Positions 24,214-33,555 of a DNA stretch of 64,000 nucleotides are shown here, in pieces. The stretch's first letter is position 1, and each line of letters begins with the position of its first letter. The position numbers and the translations under genes are program-made. The notes under the pieces are model-generated. The model had not been told where the DNA came from. It saw only the letters and a list, made by a program, of their open reading frames with translations, and did not search any database. The DNA lies in contig NZ_JARXYP010000002.1 of assembly GCF_029893805.1 (NCBI RefSeq), positions 1,240,001 to 1,304,000 on the forward strand. Reading direction: 5' to 3'. The DNA is from Streptomyces sp. SAI-135. GTDB lineage: Bacteria; Actinomycetota; Actinomycetes; Streptomycetales; Streptomycetaceae.

Positions 24214-25476
24214 ATGAGGCGAGGGAAGCGGGTGCTGGTCGAGGTCGGGCCGTTGCGGGTGGTCGGGTTCCGGCGGTTGTGGGGGGCCGGGATCGTGACC
24301 GCTCTCGGATCTCAACTGACCGCGGTCGCGGTGCCGTTGCAGATCTACGAGGTCTCCGGCTCGTCGGCCTGGGTGGGGCTGGCCGCTCTGGTGGGCCTCG
24401 CCCCGATGGCCGCGGCGGCGTTGTGGGGCGGGGCCCTCGCGGACGTACGGGACCGGCGGCAGGTGCTGCTGGCGACCACGGTCGGGATCGGGGTGACGTC
24501 CTTGCTGCTGTGCGCGCAGGCGTGGGCGGATCTGCGGTCGGTCGGGGTGCTGCTCGTCCTGGTGGGCCTCCAGCAGGCCCTGTTCGGCGCCAACTCCACG
24601 GTGAGCCGGGCCGTGACACCGCGTCTGGTGCGGCCCGAACTGCTGCCCGCCGCCAACGCGTTGCAGTCGGTGGTCCTCCTGTCGGCCGGGATCGCCGGTC
24701 CGTTGCTGGCCGGTGCCCTGCTGCCCGTGGTGGGGAGCCGAACGCTGTATCTGGCGGACGCCGTTGCCGTCTGCGCGACGGTGTGGGCGGTGTGGCGGCT
24801 ACCGGCTCTCCCCCCGCTCGACGGCGGCGGGCGGCGACAGGACTCGGTACCGCGGCAGATCGCGGCGGGCGTACCGTTCGTGACGCGGTCTCAGGTGCTG
24901 CTGACCGTCTATCTCGCCGACTTCGCAGCCCTGTCCCTGGGTCTGCCCACGGCACTCTTCCCGCAACTGGCGGCGGCGGCCTTCCGTCCGTCGGACATCG
25001 GGGTGCTGTACGCCGCCGTCTCGGCCGGTGGCGTGCTGGCGGGGTTGCTCTCCGGGACCTTCACGCGTGTTCGCCGCCACGGTGTCGCGGTGGCGGTGTC
25101 GGTCGTGGTGTGGGGGCTGACGGTGGCGGGGTTCGGCTCGGCCGGCTCGCTGCTCACCGCGGTGGCGTGGTTGCTGCCGGCCGGGGGTGCGCTGCTCGCG
25201 TTGGGGGTCTTCCGCAAGACGGTGCTGCAGACGGCCGTTCCCGACGGGATGCGCGGCCGCCTCCAGGGGATCGACACGGTGGTGGCCGTCGGAGGACCAC
25301 GGCTGGGGGATCTCCTGCACGGCACGGTGGGTGCCGCCCTCGGGGTGTCCTGGACCGTGACGGGCGGCGGTGTGCTGACCGTCGTAGCGGGGCTCGTCCT
25401 CCTCCTGTTCGTTCCCGGGCTCCGGCGTCACGGGGCACGGCCGGGAAGCGAACAGGAGGTGCTCGGCCTGCGGTAG
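24214..25476 (+). CDS. MFS exporter of the EntS/drug-efflux type
   Basis: 420 residues with about 12 hydrophobic segments. The helix 2-3 loop reads ALWGGALADVRDRRQVLLA, and the overall pattern (RRLWGAGIVTALGSQLTAVAVPLQIYE at the start) matches the MFS_3/EntS-like group of drug and siderophore exporters. No ribosome site precedes the ATG; the promoter places it at the 5' end of the message. The promoter geometry suggests induction by a MerR-family drug sensor encoded elsewhere. The exported compound is unknown. Confidence 0.82.
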   Translation: MRRGKRVLVEVGPLRVVGFRRLWGAGIVTALGSQLTAVAVPLQIYEVSGSSAWVGLAALVGLAPMAAAALWGGALADVRDRRQVLLATTVGIGVTSLLLCAQAWADLRSVGVLLVLVGLQQALFGANSTVSRAVTPRLVRPELLPAANALQSVVLLSAGIAGPLLAGALLPVVGSRTLYLADAVAVCATVWAVWRLPALPPLDGGGRRQDSVPRQIAAGVPFVTRSQVLLTVYLADFAALSLGLPTALFPQLAAAAFRPSDIGVLYAAVSAGGVLAGLLSGTFTRVRRHGVAVAVSVVVWGLTVAGFGSAGSLLTAVAWLLPAGGALLALGVFRKTVLQTAVPDGMRGRLQGIDTVVAVGGPRLGDLLHGTVGAALGVSWTVTGGGVLTVVAGLVLLLFVPGLRRHGARPGSEQEVLGLR

Positions 25477-25597
25477 TCCGCATGTCCCCGGCCTCGGCAC
25501 CGGACCGAGGCCGGCGAGGGCGAGCCGCTCGACCGCACCGGGGAACAGCTGCGAGCGGTCGTCCTCGCCGCGGGAAGGACCGAGTACGGCCCCGGCC

Positions 25598-28500
25598 TCA
25601 GACGTTGCGGCGGTACTGGCCGCCCACCTCGAAGAACGCCTCGGTGATCTGCTGGAGGGAGCAGACCCGGGTGGCGTCCATGAGGACGGCGAAGACGTTG
25701 TCGCCGCGTACGGCCGCGTCCTTGAGGGCGTCCAGGGCGGCCCGCGCCTCCTCGTGGTGGCGGGCGTGGAAGTCCCGCACACGCTCCAGCTGGGACTGCT
25801 TCTCCTCCTCGGTGGCGCGGGCGAGTTCGACGGCGGCGGGCTCGGCCGTGTCTGCGTGCGGGTTGCGGAAGGTGTTGACGCCGATCAGCGGCAGGGTGCC
25901 GTCGTGCTTGCGCTGTTCGTAGAGCATCGACTCGTCCTGGATGCGACCGCGCTGGTAGCCCGTCTCCATCGCCCCGAGCACACCGCCGCGTTCGCTGATC
26001 CGCTCGAACTCCCGGAGCACGGCCTCCTCGACCAGGTCGGTGAGTTCGTCGATGACGAACGACCCCTGGAGCGGGTTCTCGTTCATCGCCAGGCCCCACT
26101 CCCGGTTGATGATCAGCTGGATGGCCAGGGCCCGGCGTACGGACTCCTCGGTGGGGGTGGTGACGGCCTCGTCGTAGGCGTTGGTGTGCAGGCTGTTGCA
26201 GTTGTCGTAGATGGCGATGAGCGCCTGGAGCGTGGTGCGGATGTCGTTGAAGTCCATCTCCTGCGCGTGCAGGGAGCGTCCGGAGGTCTGGACGTGGTAC
26301 TTCAGCTTCTGGCTGCGCTCCCCGGCGCCGTACTTCTCCTTCATCGCCACGGCCCAGATACGGCGGGCGACCCGGCCCAGCACCGAGTACTCGGGGTCCA
26401 TGCCGTTGGAGAAGAAGAAGGACAGGTTGGGGGCGAAGTCGTCGACGTGCATGCCGCGGGCGAGGTACGCCTCGACGTAGGTGAAGCCGTTGGCGAGGGT
26501 GAAGGCGAGCTGGCTGATGGGGTTCGCGCCGGCCTCGGCGATGTGGTAGCCGGAGATCGACACCGAGTAGAAGTTGCGGACCTTCTGCTGGATGAACCAC
26601 TCCTGGATGTCGGCCATCATCCGCAGCGAGAACTCGGTGGAGAACAGGCAGGTGTTCTGCCCCTGGTCCTCCTTGAGGATGTCGGCCTGCACGGTGCCGC
26701 GGACGTTCGCCAGCGCGTGGGCGCGCAGCCCGGCCGCCTCCTCGGGCGAGGGGTCACGGCCCTCCTCGGCGCGGAACCGCTCGGTCTGCTGGTCGATCGC
26801 GGTGTTCAGGAAGAACGCCAGGACCGTAGGTGCCGGGCCGTTGATCGTCATGGAGACGGAGGTCGTGGGCGCCACCAGGTCGAAGCCGTCGTAGAGCGCC
26901 TTCATGTCCTCCAGGGTGGCCACCGAGACACCCGAGGTGCCGACCTTGCCGTAGATGTCGGGGCGCTCGTCGGGGTCGCGGCCGTACAGGGTGACGGAGT
27001 CGAACGCGGTGGACAGGCGGGTCGCCGGCTGGCCCTCGGAGAGGAGCTTGAAGCGGCGGTTGGTGCGGAAGGGGTCGCCCTCGCCGGCGAACATGCGGGC
27101 CGGGTCCTCGCCGTCACGCTTGAAGGGGAACACCCCGGCGGTGAAGGGAAAGTGGCCGGGCAGGTTCTCGCCGCGCCAGAACCGCACCAGTTCGCCGTGG
27201 TCGGTGAAGCGGGGCAGCGCGACCCGGGGGATCTTGTTGCCCGACAGGGACTCACGGGTCAGCTTGGTGCGGATCTCGCGGTCGCGGACCTTCACGACCT
27301 GCTCGTCGCCGGAGTACGAGGCGATCACCGCGGGCCAGTTCGTGATCTGTTCGGTGATCTCGTACGGCAGCTGCCGGCGCGCCTCGGCCAGCAGGGACCG
27401 CACGTCCTCGGAGTCCAGGCCGGCGTCCGCGAGCTCGCCCTCGACGAGCTCCAGCCGCTGCACTCGCCGCGCCTGCTCGGCCAGTTGACGGGTCTCGGCG
27501 TGGTAGCCGCGGACGGCGTCGGTGATCTCGGCGAGGTAGCGCACCCGGTCGGCGGGGACCACCTGGCGGATTCCGGAGGAGTGGCGTACGTCCACCTGCT
27601 CCAGCGCCCCCTCGGACAGCGGCAGCCCCTTCTCCACCAGAGCGCCCTTCAGGTGCTGGTAGAGCGCGGTGACGCCGTCGTCGTTGAAGGTGGCCGCGGA
27701 GGTGCCGTAGACCGGCATGTCCTCAGGCCGCTGCCCGAACGCCTCGCGGTTGCGCACCAGTTGGCGGCCCACGTCCCGCAGGGCGTCCTTGGCGCCGCGC
27801 CGCTCGAACTTGTTGATCGCCACGACGTCGGCGAAGTCGAGCATGTCGATCTTCTCCAGCTGCGAGGCCGCGCCGAACTCGGGTGTCATCACGTACAGCG
27901 AGGTGTCGACGAACGGCACGATCGCCGCGTCGCCCTGGCCGATGCCCGGCGTCTCCACGACCACCAGGTCGAACCCGGCGGCCTTCACGACGTCGATCAC
28001 GTCGGAGAGGTGCTCGGGCAGCTCGCGGCTGCCGCGGGTGGCGAGGCTGCGGAAGAACACCCGGTCCCCGTCGAGGGAGTTCATCCGGATCCGGTCGCCG
28101 AGCAGCGCTCCGCCACCGCGCCGACGGGTCGGGTCGACCGCGATCACGGCGATGCGCAGGGCGTCCCGCTGGTCGACCCGGAACCGGCGCACCAGCTCGT
28201 CGGTCAGGGACGACTTCCCGGAGCCGCCGGTACCGGTGATACCGAGCACCGGCACCCGGCGCGCGGCCGCCGTGGCCCGCAGCTCACGCCGGAACTCCTC
28301 GGGCAGCTTGCCGAGTTCGGCACCGGTGAGGGCACGGGCGATCGCGAACCGGTCACCGGTCAGGACCCCGGAGAGGTCGGCCGGCCTGCCGTCCCAGAGG
28401 TCGAAGTCGCAGTCCTTGACGACCGAGTTCACCATGCCGGCGAGGCCCAGCCGCTGGCCGTCCTCCGGGGAGAAGATCGTCACCCCGCTCTCGCGGAGCC

Positions 28501-28828
28501 GGGCGATCTCCTCCGGCACGATCACCCCGCCACCGCCGCCGACGACCCGGATGTGCTCCGCGCCCTGCTTGCGGAGCGAGGCCACCAGGTACTCGAAGTA
28601 CTCCACGTGTCCGCCCTGGTAGGACGAGACCGCCACCCCGTGCGCGTCCTCTTCGAGCGCCGCGTCCACGACCTCGCGCACCGATCGGTTGTGGCCGAGG
28701 TGGATGACCTCGGCACCCTGCGACTGGAAGATCCGCCGCATGATGTTGATCGAGGCGTCGTGCCCGTCGAACAGCGCCGAGGCGGTGACCAGGCGGACGG
28801 GGTGGACGGGGCGATGCAGATCGCTCAT
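25598..28828 (-). CDS. icmF: Fused isobutyryl-CoA mutase IcmF
   Basis: 1076 residues from the ATG at 28828; seven more residues are open upstream. Order: N-terminal B12-binding domain (FDGHDASINIM, the DxHxxG-type cobalamin ligand, residues 20-30), a MeaI-like G-protein domain with P-loop GTGGSGKS (199-206) and VVETPGIGQGD, then a C-terminal acyl-CoA mutase barrel (RLSTAFDSVTLYGRD, SVSISGYHIAEAGANP, FFFSNGMDPEY). This B12-GTPase-mutase order defines IcmF, which interconverts isobutyryl-CoA and n-butyryl-CoA and carries its own chaperone for cofactor loading. It supplies branched or linear acyl-CoA in valine breakdown and polyketide precursor supply. It faces a monooxygenase gene across a palindromic AT-rich region. 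Confidence 0.96.
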   Translation of the reverse strand: MSDLHRPVHPVRLVTASALFDGHDASINIMRRIFQSQGAEVIHLGHNRSVREVVDAALEEDAHGVAVSSYQGGHVEYFEYLVASLRKQGAEHIRVVGGGGGVIVPEEIARLRESGVTIFSPEDGQRLGLAGMVNSVVKDCDFDLWDGRPADLSGVLTGDRFAIARALTGAELGKLPEEFRRELRATAAARRVPVLGITGTGGSGKSSLTDELVRRFRVDQRDALRIAVIAVDPTRRRGGGALLGDRIRMNSLDGDRVFFRSLATRGSRELPEHLSDVIDVVKAAGFDLVVVETPGIGQGDAAIVPFVDTSLYVMTPEFGAASQLEKIDMLDFADVVAINKFERRGAKDALRDVGRQLVRNREAFGQRPEDMPVYGTSAATFNDDGVTALYQHLKGALVEKGLPLSEGALEQVDVRHSSGIRQVVPADRVRYLAEITDAVRGYHAETRQLAEQARRVQRLELVEGELADAGLDSEDVRSLLAEARRQLPYEITEQITNWPAVIASYSGDEQVVKVRDREIRTKLTRESLSGNKIPRVALPRFTDHGELVRFWRGENLPGHFPFTAGVFPFKRDGEDPARMFAGEGDPFRTNRRFKLLSEGQPATRLSTAFDSVTLYGRDPDERPDIYGKVGTSGVSVATLEDMKALYDGFDLVAPTTSVSMTINGPAPTVLAFFLNTAIDQQTERFRAEEGRDPSPEEAAGLRAHALANVRGTVQADILKEDQGQNTCLFSTEFSLRMMADIQEWFIQQKVRNFYSVSISGYHIAEAGANPISQLAFTLANGFTYVEAYLARGMHVDDFAPNLSFFFSNGMDPEYSVLGRVARRIWAVAMKEKYGAGERSQKLKYHVQTSGRSLHAQEMDFNDIRTTLQALIAIYDNCNSLHTNAYDEAVTTPTEESVRRALAIQLIINREWGLAMNENPLQGSFVIDELTDLVEEAVLREFERISERGGVLGAMETGYQRGRIQDESMLYEQRKHDGTLPLIGVNTFRNPHADTAEPAAVELARATEEEKQSQLERVRDFHARHHEEARAALDALKDAAVRGDNVFAVLMDATRVCSLQQITEAFFEVGGQYRRNV

Positions 28829-28873
28829 GGCGGAGCCTTCCCGGGGCACGTCGAAGAACGCGAACTGAGAAAA

Positions 28874-28898
28874 TAGTAGGACGTCCTAGTAAATATAT
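28874..28898. promoter_or_regulatory. Palindrome and AT-rich promoter region between icmF and the monooxygenase
   Basis: TAGGACGTCCTA (28877-28888) is a perfect 12-bp palindrome, flanked by unusually AT-rich bases including TAAATATAT. It lies 46 bases before icmF and about 100 before the monooxygenase. The size fits a TetR-type operator, but no regulator gene is adjacent. Confidence 0.55.
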
Positions 28899-28990
28899 GG
28901 GGTCGGGTGAGGAGAAGCACAGCAGAACACTCGGACGGCGGGCCGCCGGCACCCGCTGCGGACGCGCCGGGCACCGCCTAATGTGGACGG

Positions 28991-30193
28991 ATGCCCGCCC
29001 TCCCGCACGGTCCGCGGATCGCTGTCGTCGGCGGTGGCATCGGCGGTCTGGCCGTCGCCGGGTTCCTGCGGCGGGCGGGACTGACGGCCACGGTCCACGA
29101 GCAGGCGGCCGTGCTCGCCGAGGTCGGCGCCGGTCTGGTGGCGGCCCCCAATCTCGTACGGCTACTGCGTCGCCTGAGCGTGATGGAGCCGTTCCTGCGC
29201 CGGGCCGTGGCACTGGAACGGGCCTGGGAGTTCCGGCGCTGGGCGGACGGTTCGGTGCTCTCGGTGGAGCGGCTCACCGGCGTCTGCGAGCGGCTCTACG
29301 GTGAGCGGACCTATGTGCTGCACCGGGCCGATCTGCACGACACCCTCAGGTCCGCCGTGCCGGACGCGTGGATTCGCCTGGGCGCCCGGTGCACGTCGGT
29401 GGACGAGACGGCCGGGGACGGTCTGGTGCTCCGCTTCGCCGACGGCAGCCGGGTGGAGGCCGATGTCGTGATCGGCGCCGACGGGATGCACTCGGTCGTC
29501 CGCGGCGCGGTCACCGAGCCCGCGCCGCCGGAGCACTCCGGGCTCTGCGCCTTCCGCACGCTGGTGCCCGCCGCGGCGGCACCGGAGTTCGCCCGGCACC
29601 CCGTCCACACCGTCTGGCTGGGGCCCGGACGGCACTTCGTGCACTATCCGATCGCCGCCGGCGAAGCCGTCAACGTCGTCGCCATCGCCCCGGCGGGTGA
29701 CGGCACCCGCGAGTCCTGGAGCGCGACGGCCGCCCCCGAGGAGTTCGCGGCCGAGTTCGCCGACTGGGACCCGCGGGTACGGGCCCTGATCGCGGCCGGG
29801 GGCACCCCGGGCCGCTGGGCCCTGCTGGACCGGGCGCCGCTACGGCGCTGGAGCCGGGGCGGGATCACCCTGCTCGGCGACGCCGCCCATCCGATGTTCC
29901 CGTTCTTCGCACAGGGCGCGGCCCAGGCCGTGGAGGACGCCGCCGTACTGGCCCGCTGTCTGGCCGACTCCCCCGACGACCCCCGGCCCGCCCTGGAACG
30001 CTACGAGTCCGCGCGCCTCGCCCGCACCGCCCGGCTCCAGCACCTCAGTCACGCCCGCCGGGACGTCAACCACCTGCCCGACGGCCCCGGGCAGCGGGCC
30101 CGTGACGCGGCCCTCGCCGGCTCCGACCCGCTGGTGGGCAACGGCTGGATCTACGGGTACGACGCCGAGCAGGCCCTCGCGACGTCGTCCTGA
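28991..30193 (+). CDS. FAD-dependent aromatic hydroxylase-type monooxygenase
   Basis: 400 residues. The N-terminal ADP-binding fold is RIAVVGGGIGGLAVAGFL (GxGxxG). VIGADGMHSVVR is the DG motif that contacts FAD and NADPH, and ITLLGDAAHPMFPFFAQGA is the GD motif around the ribityl chain. This set defines the PHBH/salicylate hydroxylase-like group. It would hydroxylate an aromatic acid or similar compound with NAD(P)H and oxygen. No pathway partners are adjacent, so the substrate is unknown. It is divergent from icmF. Confidence 0.88.
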   Translation: MPALPHGPRIAVVGGGIGGLAVAGFLRRAGLTATVHEQAAVLAEVGAGLVAAPNLVRLLRRLSVMEPFLRRAVALERAWEFRRWADGSVLSVERLTGVCERLYGERTYVLHRADLHDTLRSAVPDAWIRLGARCTSVDETAGDGLVLRFADGSRVEADVVIGADGMHSVVRGAVTEPAPPEHSGLCAFRTLVPAAAAPEFARHPVHTVWLGPGRHFVHYPIAAGEAVNVVAIAPAGDGTRESWSATAAPEEFAAEFADWDPRVRALIAAGGTPGRWALLDRAPLRRWSRGGITLLGDAAHPMFPFFAQGAAQAVEDAAVLARCLADSPDDPRPALERYESARLARTARLQHLSHARRDVNHLPDGPGQRARDAALAGSDPLVGNGWIYGYDAEQALATSS

Positions 30194-30194
30194 C

Positions 30195-30216
30195 CCCGGC
30201 CGGGTTCCGGGCCGGG
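30195..30216 (+). terminator. Possible hairpin terminator after the monooxygenase
   Basis: CCCGGCC (30195-30201) pairs with GGCCGGG (30210-30216) around an 8-base loop, directly after the stop. There is no T tract. Just downstream TCACCGGTGA (30249-30258) is a 10-bp palindrome of unknown role before the MMPL gene. Confidence 0.4.
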
Positions 30217-30391
30217 CCGGGACGGACTGACTCCCGGTCAAGCGATCTTCACCGGTGATCACTACGATGTGAGCCCAAGACAACTGTCCGGCCGGTCTCA
30301 CGGGGGACCCTGGAAGACCGGCCGGGGGTCGCCGATGCCAGGGACCGCTCCCCGGGCTGCGGTGATCTTCCTTCCCAGGAGGACCTTCCGC

Positions 30392-32563
30392 ATGTTCCGA
30401 CGTATTGGCAACGCTGTCGTCAGACATCCCGTCTGGACGATCGTTGCGTGGTTGATCGCCGCTGTGGCGATCGTGGCCACCGCTCCGAGTCTGCCCTCGA
30501 ACAGCGACGAGAGCAGCTTTCTCCCCAAGAGTTACGAGTCCATCAAAGCGGCGGAGGTCCAGGAGAAGGCGTTCCCCAGCGCCTTCACCCCGTCCGCGAT
30601 CGCGCTCTACCAGCGCACCGACGGCGGCAAGCTGACCGCCGCCGACCAGAAGGACGTCGCCCGGATCACCTCCGAGCTGGGCAAGAAGAAGATCGACCAG
30701 GTGCAGAAGGTCGTCCCCGGCCAGCCGTCCTCGGACGGCAGATACGCCCTGACCCTGGTCCAGATGGACAGCAAGAACGCCGGCCAGCCCGTACAGGCCG
30801 ATGCGGCCAAGGTGTTGCGCGACGACGTCAAGCAACTCGCCAAGGGCACGGACCTCGAGGTCAAGCTGGGTGGTTCCGCCGCCCAGGCCCTCGACCAACA
30901 GGACTCGTCCAAGCGCGGCGAGGCACTGATCGGCATCGGCACCTTCGTCATCATCCTGGTGACCCTGCTGATCATCTTCCGGGCGCCGATCCTCGCCTTC
31001 CTGCCCCTGATCACGATCGGGCTGGTGTCGGCGATCGCCAACGGTCTGATCGCGTACGCCACCAAGCTGTTCGACCTCCAGGCCAACAGCTCGATCTCGT
31101 CGATCCTGATCGTCGTGCTCTTCGGCGTGGGCACGGACTACTTCCTGTTCCTGATGTTCCGCTACCGCGAACGCCTGCGCCTCGGCGACGAACCGAAGCA
31201 GGCCATGATCAACGCGGTGGACCGGGTCGGCGAGGCCATCGCCTCCGCCGCCGGAGCGGTCATCATCGCCTTCCTCGCGCTGGTCCTGTCGACGCTGGGC
31301 TTCCTCAAGCAGATGGGTCCGGCGCTCGCGATCGCGGTCACCGTCACCCTGATCGCGGGCCTGACGCTGATCCCGGCCGTCGTCTCCCTCATCGGCCCGA
31401 AGGTCTTCTGGCCGTCGAAGTCCTGGCAACGCGAGCCGGAGAACGCCCGGTTCGCCGCCCTGGGCCGCGGGGTGCGCAACCGTCCGGCGCTCACCGCCGC
31501 GCTCTCCGGGCTCGTCCTGGTCGTGCTGTCGCTCGGGACGCTCGGCTACAACGCGACCTTCGACCTGGCGGCCGGCTCCATGCCCAAGACCAAGGAGTCG
31601 ATGGTCGTCCAGGACGAGATGCAGAAGGCGTACTCGGCGGGCGCGGCCGCACCGACCGACGTCTACCTGTCCAGCACGGACGACAAGCCGATCGACACGA
31701 CGGTCCTCGACGCGTACGCGAAGAAGCTCGGAGCCGTGGACGGCGTGGCGAACGCCCGTCTGTCGCAGTCGAGCAAGGACGGCACCACGGTCGACTTCAC
31801 GGTCACCCTCAAGTACGAGGCGTCGACGGACAAGGCCATCGAGTCGGTGGGCCGGGTCCGCGAGGTCGCGCACGCCGACGCACCGGACGGCACCGAGGCC
31901 CTGGTCGGCGGAATGTCGTCGATCTACAAGGACATCGACACGGCGGTCAACCACGACTACCGGACGGTCTTCCCCGTCGCCGCCGCGCTGATCATGCTCA
32001 TCCTGGGCCTGCTGCTGCGCAGTGTGGTGGCCCCCCTGTACCTGATGGCGTCGGTGGGCCTCGGCTTCGGCGCCACGCTCGGCGCCACCGTCTGGATCTT
32101 CCAGGACGGGCAGGGGCACTCGGGGCTGATGTTCATGCTCCCGGTGATCATGTATCTGTTCGTGGTCGCGATCGGCACCGACTACAACATCCTCATGATC
32201 GCCCGGCTGCGGGAGGAGGCCCGTGAGGGCCGCGAACCCCGGGAGGCGGCCGGGATGGCGCTGCGGCACGCCGGTCCCACGGTCGCCGCGGCGGGCTTCA
32301 TCCTGGCGGCGACCTTCGCCACGATGATGCTGGCCGGCAACGCCCTGCTGACGGAGATGGGCTTCGCGGTCTCCTTCGGCATCGCCGTCGCCGCGTTCGT
32401 CATGGCGATGTTCTTCACTCCCAGCCTCACCGCCCTGATCGGCCACGCGGCCTGGTGGCCGGGGCACGCGGACCGGGCGAAGCAGGCGCCCGCCGCCCAG
32501 GCGCCGGTCTCCGGAGGAGGCCGCGAGACGCCGGTGCAGGATCCGGCCGGTCGCCGCAACTGA
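30392..32563 (+). CDS. MMPL-family RND transporter
   Basis: 723 residues from the ATG at 30392, preceded by CAGGAGGA. The frame opens at 30269, but the first membrane helix (HPVWTIVAWLIAAVAIVATA) follows this start directly. There are two homologous halves, each with a soluble extracellular domain after its first helix. The paired proton-relay motifs GTDYFLFLMFRYRERL and GTDYNILMIARLREE are present. Members export lipids, siderophores or hydrophobic drugs with proton force. No lipid or polyketide synthase is next to it, so the cargo is open. A strong hairpin follows the gene. Confidence 0.92.
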   Translation: MFRRIGNAVVRHPVWTIVAWLIAAVAIVATAPSLPSNSDESSFLPKSYESIKAAEVQEKAFPSAFTPSAIALYQRTDGGKLTAADQKDVARITSELGKKKIDQVQKVVPGQPSSDGRYALTLVQMDSKNAGQPVQADAAKVLRDDVKQLAKGTDLEVKLGGSAAQALDQQDSSKRGEALIGIGTFVIILVTLLIIFRAPILAFLPLITIGLVSAIANGLIAYATKLFDLQANSSISSILIVVLFGVGTDYFLFLMFRYRERLRLGDEPKQAMINAVDRVGEAIASAAGAVIIAFLALVLSTLGFLKQMGPALAIAVTVTLIAGLTLIPAVVSLIGPKVFWPSKSWQREPENARFAALGRGVRNRPALTAALSGLVLVVLSLGTLGYNATFDLAAGSMPKTKESMVVQDEMQKAYSAGAAAPTDVYLSSTDDKPIDTTVLDAYAKKLGAVDGVANARLSQSSKDGTTVDFTVTLKYEASTDKAIESVGRVREVAHADAPDGTEALVGGMSSIYKDIDTAVNHDYRTVFPVAAALIMLILGLLLRSVVAPLYLMASVGLGFGATLGATVWIFQDGQGHSGLMFMLPVIMYLFVVAIGTDYNILMIARLREEAREGREPREAAGMALRHAGPTVAAAGFILAATFATMMLAGNALLTEMGFAVSFGIAVAAFVMAMFFTPSLTALIGHAAWWPGHADRAKQAPAAQAPVSGGGRETPVQDPAGRRN

Positions 32564-32579
32564 CACCGCCATGAGGAGG

Positions 32580-32617
32580 ACGGCGTCCGCCGGGTCGTAC
32601 GGCCCGGCGGACGCCGT
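32580..32617 (+). terminator. Strong hairpin terminator after the MMPL gene
   Basis: A perfect 15-bp stem ACGGCGTCCGCCGGG / CCCGGCGGACGCCGT with an 8-base loop is followed by TCTTCG. It begins 17 bases after the MMPL stop. Confidence 0.8.
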
Positions 32618-32675
32618 TCTTCGTCCCGCACCACCACCGCGCCGGACGTGGCCGGTCTCTGTCACCCTGGACCCC

Positions 32676-33437
32676 GTGCCGAACCTCCCTCCCGTCACCC
32701 CGGACGCCCCCTCCCTCATACGGATCCCGCTCCTCACCCAGCAGTGGCTGGACCTCACCTTCGTCCACTGGGCCGTCGAACCGGCGGTCGTGGCGGGGCT
32801 GTTGCCGCGCGGCACGGTCCCCGACACCCACGACGGGCTCACCTACGTCGGACTCGTCGCGTTCCGGATGCACCGAGTCGGCTGGCTGGGGCTGCCGGGA
32901 GTGCCGTATCTCGGGACCTTCCCGGAGACCAACGTGCGCCTGTACTCGGTGGACGGGCACGGGCGGCGCGGTGTGGTGTTCCGCTCGATGGACGCCTCCC
33001 GGCTGATCCCCGTGGTGATGGGACGCGTCGGCTTCCGGCTGCCGTACCTGTGGTCCCGGATGAGCGTCCGCAGAGCCGGGGACACCGTCACCTACACCAG
33101 CTCGCGCCGCTGGCCCGGCCCGCGCGGCGCCCGCAGCCTCATCACGGTACGGACCGGTGAACGCATCGGGGAGCCGACCGGCCTGGAGCACTTCCTGACC
33201 GCCCGCTGGGGCATGCACAACGCCTTCTTCGGCGGCCCCGAGCCGCTGGCCTATCTGCCCAACGACCATCCGCGCTGGCCCCTGTACCGCGCCGAGCTGC
33301 TCACCTGCGAGCAGGACCTCGTCACCGCCGCCGGCCTGCCGGCTCCCGCCGACGCCCCGGTCAGCGTCCTGTACTCCCCCGGCGTCCCGGTCCGCCTCGG
33401 CCGCCCGGCCCGTCCCGCGGGCATCCCCACGCCCTGA
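32676..33437 (+). CDS. DUF2071 (YqjF-like) protein
   Basis: 253 residues from a GTG at 32676. The frame is open from 32571, but that part overlaps the terminator hairpin and is not protein-like. Family features are QQWLDLTFVHWAVEPAVVAGLLP at the N-terminus, TYVGLVAFRM, FPETNVRLYSVDGHGRRGV and LTARWGMHNAFFGG. No ribosome site is obvious, so translation may be leaderless. The family has an acetoacetate-decarboxylase-like fold; its function is unknown. Confidence 0.78.
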   Translation: MPNLPPVTPDAPSLIRIPLLTQQWLDLTFVHWAVEPAVVAGLLPRGTVPDTHDGLTYVGLVAFRMHRVGWLGLPGVPYLGTFPETNVRLYSVDGHGRRGVVFRSMDASRLIPVVMGRVGFRLPYLWSRMSVRRAGDTVTYTSSRRWPGPRGARSLITVRTGERIGEPTGLEHFLTARWGMHNAFFGGPEPLAYLPNDHPRWPLYRAELLTCEQDLVTAAGLPAPADAPVSVLYSPGVPVRLGRPARPAGIPTP

Positions 33438-33491
33438 CGGCAAGGGGACGGCGTTCCCCGGACATTCACGGCGGGATCACGTCCGGGGGGG

Positions 33492-33519
33492 TTGAACCGG
33501 TCCGCGACCTCACTAGCGT
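33492..33519 (+). promoter_or_regulatory. Promoter of the glycerophosphodiesterase gene
   Basis: TTGAAC (33492-33497) and TAGCGT (33514-33519) with a 16-bp spacer lie 37 bases before the ATG. Confidence 0.45.
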
Positions 33520-33555
33520 CTGTGGGCGTCCCGACTCCACACGAGTGAGGTGTCG

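Noticed and set aside
25754..28876. 1040-residue plus-strand frame opposite icmF
   Set aside because: It is an antisense mirror of a certain gene: Val/Gly/Asp-rich, with no domain, typical of high-GC DNA.
29840..32842. 1000-residue minus-strand frame opposite the MMPL gene
   Set aside because: Antisense shadow rich in His, Arg, Asp and Gln with no family pattern.
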